Source: Hahellaceae bacterium
GTDB taxonomy: Bacteria > Pseudomonadota > Gammaproteobacteria > Pseudomonadales > Oleiphilaceae
Assembly: GCA_016744695.1 (NCBI GenBank)
Contig: JADGDV010000001.1
Location: 124,001-188,000 of the forward strand
DNA: 64,000 nt
Direction of reading: 5' to 3'
This document shows positions 62,333 through 64,000 of this stretch, one piece after another; positions within the stretch are counted from its first letter, which is position 1; each line of letters starts with the position of its first letter. The notes beneath the pieces are model-generated. The model had not been told where the DNA came from. It was given only the letters and a program-made list of their open reading frames with translations, and made no database searches. The position numbers and the translations under genes are program-made.

Positions 62333-64000
62333 ATGCGACATCGTAATTATGAAGTAGAACCCGGTACGGGCATGAAATGGCATGTATTTAAAATGCTTAT
62401 GCCCTACCTATTTGAATTCAAAAAACGTATTTTATTAGCCATTAGCTGCTTAGTATTAGCTAAAGTCGCTAGCGTTATTATTCCGTTTATTTTGAAGCAT
62501 ATCGTTGACGCCTTTGATGCAAAAATAGACGGATCAAGCGCCTTAATAGCGGCCCCTATCGCCTTAGTTGCTGCTTATGGTTTAGCCCGTTTCATGAACG
62601 TTGTTTTTAATGAAATTAGAGACACACTTTTCGGTCGTGTAACCGAGAGAACCATCAGAAGAATTGGCCTACAGACATTCAAGCACCTTCATAACCTAGA
62701 TCTTGATTTTCATCTAAACCGTCGCACAGGGGGGTTATCACGAGATATAGAGCGTGGAACCACAGGCATCAATATGCTGATGCGCTTTATGGTTTTTAAT
62801 ATTATTCCTACCTTGTTTGAAGTGCTCATAGTAGTAGGCATTTTATTTTATAATTATGGTTTAAGTTTTGCCCTAATCATTTTACTCTCAGTGATTGCCT
62901 ATGTAGCCTATTCGGTCGTCGCTACCGAATGGCGTACTCGATTTGTTCGCGAAGTTAACACAGCCGACTCAGCGTCTAACTCTCAAGCCATAGACAGCCT
63001 GCTCAATTACGAAACCGTTAAATACTTCACCAACGAACAGTATGAATCTGAACGCTACGACAAAAATTTAGCCTCTTGGGAGCAAGCAAAAAGAAAAAAC
63101 CGCTTAACTATGTTTGCCCTGAATGGCGGACAGGCATTTATTATTGCTATCGCTACCACTAGCATGTTGGCCCTAGCCGCGATCAAAACGGCTGAAGGCA
63201 CAATGACGATTGGTGACTTTGTTCTCATCAACGCCTTTATGATGCAGATATTTATTCCACTTAACTTTCTCGGCTTTGTGTATAGAGAAATTAAAGGCTC
63301 ACTAGCCAATATTGAAGCCATGTTTGAACTACTTCAAAGACAACCCAAAGTGCTTGATGCACCAAATGCTGACACGCTAAACAAAGAAAATGGTGATATT
63401 GAATTCAAAAATGTGTCATTCCAATACCACCCAGACAGGCCCATTATTAAAGATATTAGTTTTACCGTTAAACAAGGTGAAAAAGTCGCATTAGTAGGCG
63501 AAAGTGGTTCAGGTAAATCTACTCTGGTAAAACTGCTATTTCGTTTCTATGACAGTAACAAAGGCTCAATCTCTCTCAACGGAAAAGACATAAAAAAGGT
63601 CACACAAAACTCTCTACGAAACTCAATCGGTATCGTGCCACAAGATACCGTCCTCTTTAACGATACAATATTAGAGAACGTTCGTTATGGGCAAGTGAAT
63701 GCAAGTGATGAAGACGTGCTAAACGCCATTAGTCTTGCTCACCTAGACCACTTTATTTCAGCATTACCCAAAGGGGTTCATACCACGGTAGGCGAAAGAG
63801 GTCTTAAGCTATCGGGCGGAGAAAAACAAAGAGTCGCTATTGCCCGCACCATTCTAAAAAGCCCTCCTGTATTGGTGTTCGATGAAGCCACTTCATCGCT
63901 TGATAGCCAATCTGAACAAGCTATTCTTGAAGCCATTAAAGAAGTATCAGAAGGCTACACCAGTCTGGTAATAGCCCATAGATTATCAACCATTGTTGAT
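62333..64000 (+). CDS. ATM1-type ABC exporter, 3' end cut by window
   Basis: From ATG 62333 the frame stays open to the window edge (556 codons); the ORF track omits it. It has a six-segment membrane domain (about 25-300), Walker A VGESGSGKST, signature KLSGGEKQRVAIARTILK and Walker B VLVFDEATSSLD. LDLDFHLNRRTGGLSRDIER and NYETVKYFTNEQYESERYD match the ATM1/HMT1 heavy-metal and glutathione-conjugate exporter subfamily. It starts three bases after the phnA stop. Confidence 0.9.
   Translation, partial: MRHRNYEVEPGTGMKWHVFKMLMPYLFEFKKRILLAISCLVLAKVASVIIPFILKHIVDAFDAKIDGSSALIAAPIALVAAYGLARFMNVVFNEIRDTLFGRVTERTIRRIGLQTFKHLHNLDLDFHLNRRTGGLSRDIERGTTGINMLMRFMVFNIIPTLFEVLIVVGILFYNYGLSFALIILLSVIAYVAYSVVATEWRTRFVREVNTADSASNSQAIDSLLNYETVKYFTNEQYESERYDKNLASWEQAKRKNRLTMFALNGGQAFIIAIATTSMLALAAIKTAEGTMTIGDFVLINAFMMQIFIPLNFLGFVYREIKGSLANIEAMFELLQRQPKVLDAPNADTLNKENGDIEFKNVSFQYHPDRPIIKDISFTVKQGEKVALVGESGSGKSTLVKLLFRFYDSNKGSISLNGKDIKKVTQNSLRNSIGIVPQDTVLFNDTILENVRYGQVNASDEDVLNAISLAHLDHFISALPKGVHTTVGERGLKLSGGEKQRVAIARTILKSPPVLVFDEATSSLDSQSEQAILEAIKEVSEGYTSLVIAHRLSTIVD

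Noticed and set aside
1-64000. CRISPR arrays, tRNA or rRNA genes, complete insertion sequences
   Set aside because: No spaced direct repeats, cloverleaf-like sequence, rRNA motifs or DDE transposase frames were seen; a proper search was not possible.

Overview
The window is a stretch of Gammaproteobacterial chromosome, moderately AT-rich. The long isocitrate lyase, the PA4780-type RIO kinase, YbaN, TruC, RsuA, AarF, UmuDC, ProVWX and BluB all fit a marine or halotolerant Oceanospirillales/Alteromonadales/Pseudomonadales-like heterotroph; the genus cannot be named from the sequence. There is no phage, plasmid, integron, CRISPR array, tRNA or rRNA, and no intact transposase. Most genes are housekeeping or niche-adaptation genes in short operons.

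Layout. 0-9 kb: a TonB protein cut by the window edge, an RluA-type pseudouridine synthase with an AarF-type kinase, TruC, a LysR regulator, isocitrate lyase with a textbook terminator, a patatin and a cold-shock protein. 9-16.5 kb: a RIO kinase; a three-gene cassette (ADP-ribosyltransferase-like protein, DUF2986-like peptide, Imm22-like protein); then an AraC regulator, an acyl-CoA ligase and an acyl-ACP-reductase-like dehydrogenase, the last two separated by a long perfect inverted repeat. 16.7-24.7 kb: YbaN, gamma-glutamyltransferase, a GldA/F/G-like ABC operon with an unknown fourth gene, an Old Yellow Enzyme and thiopurine methyltransferase. 24.8-33 kb: small metabolic and membrane genes, including an STAS-like gene interrupted by one in-frame stop and a BrnT toxin fragment. 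33-35 kb: umuDC behind a near-consensus LexA box. 35-43.8 kb: a DJ-1/PfpI protein, an octaheme cytochrome, a ZIP transporter, proVWX, a BaiN-type flavoprotein and a triheme cytochrome.

43.9-47.7 kb is the most disturbed part. Intact EamA and ada genes sit among broken pieces of two CHAT-domain genes, an arylsulfatase and a DUF3313 lipoprotein; the sulfatase and DUF3313 pieces are joined in one open frame, and a CHAT piece begins six bases from the sulfatase piece. 47.8-64 kb: a LysE exporter, a haloalkane dehalogenase, a cobalamin riboswitch controlling bluB, a PEP-CTERM gene lacking its 5' end, a REP-like dyad, a serine hydrolase, a metallo-beta-lactamase-fold enzyme coupled to a periplasmic binding protein, YchJ with an AmpG-like transporter, a degenerate HD-GYP protein, an epimerase overlapping an ArsM-like methyltransferase, PhnA, and an ATM1-type ABC exporter cut by the right edge.

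Recurring themes are osmoprotection (ProVWX), DNA damage and alkylation response (UmuDC, Ada), acyl-chain chemistry (ligase, reductase, thioesterase, MaoC, patatin), three solitary family-3 solute-binding proteins without permeases, and multiheme cytochromes. All family names are from reading the sequence; no database search was run.
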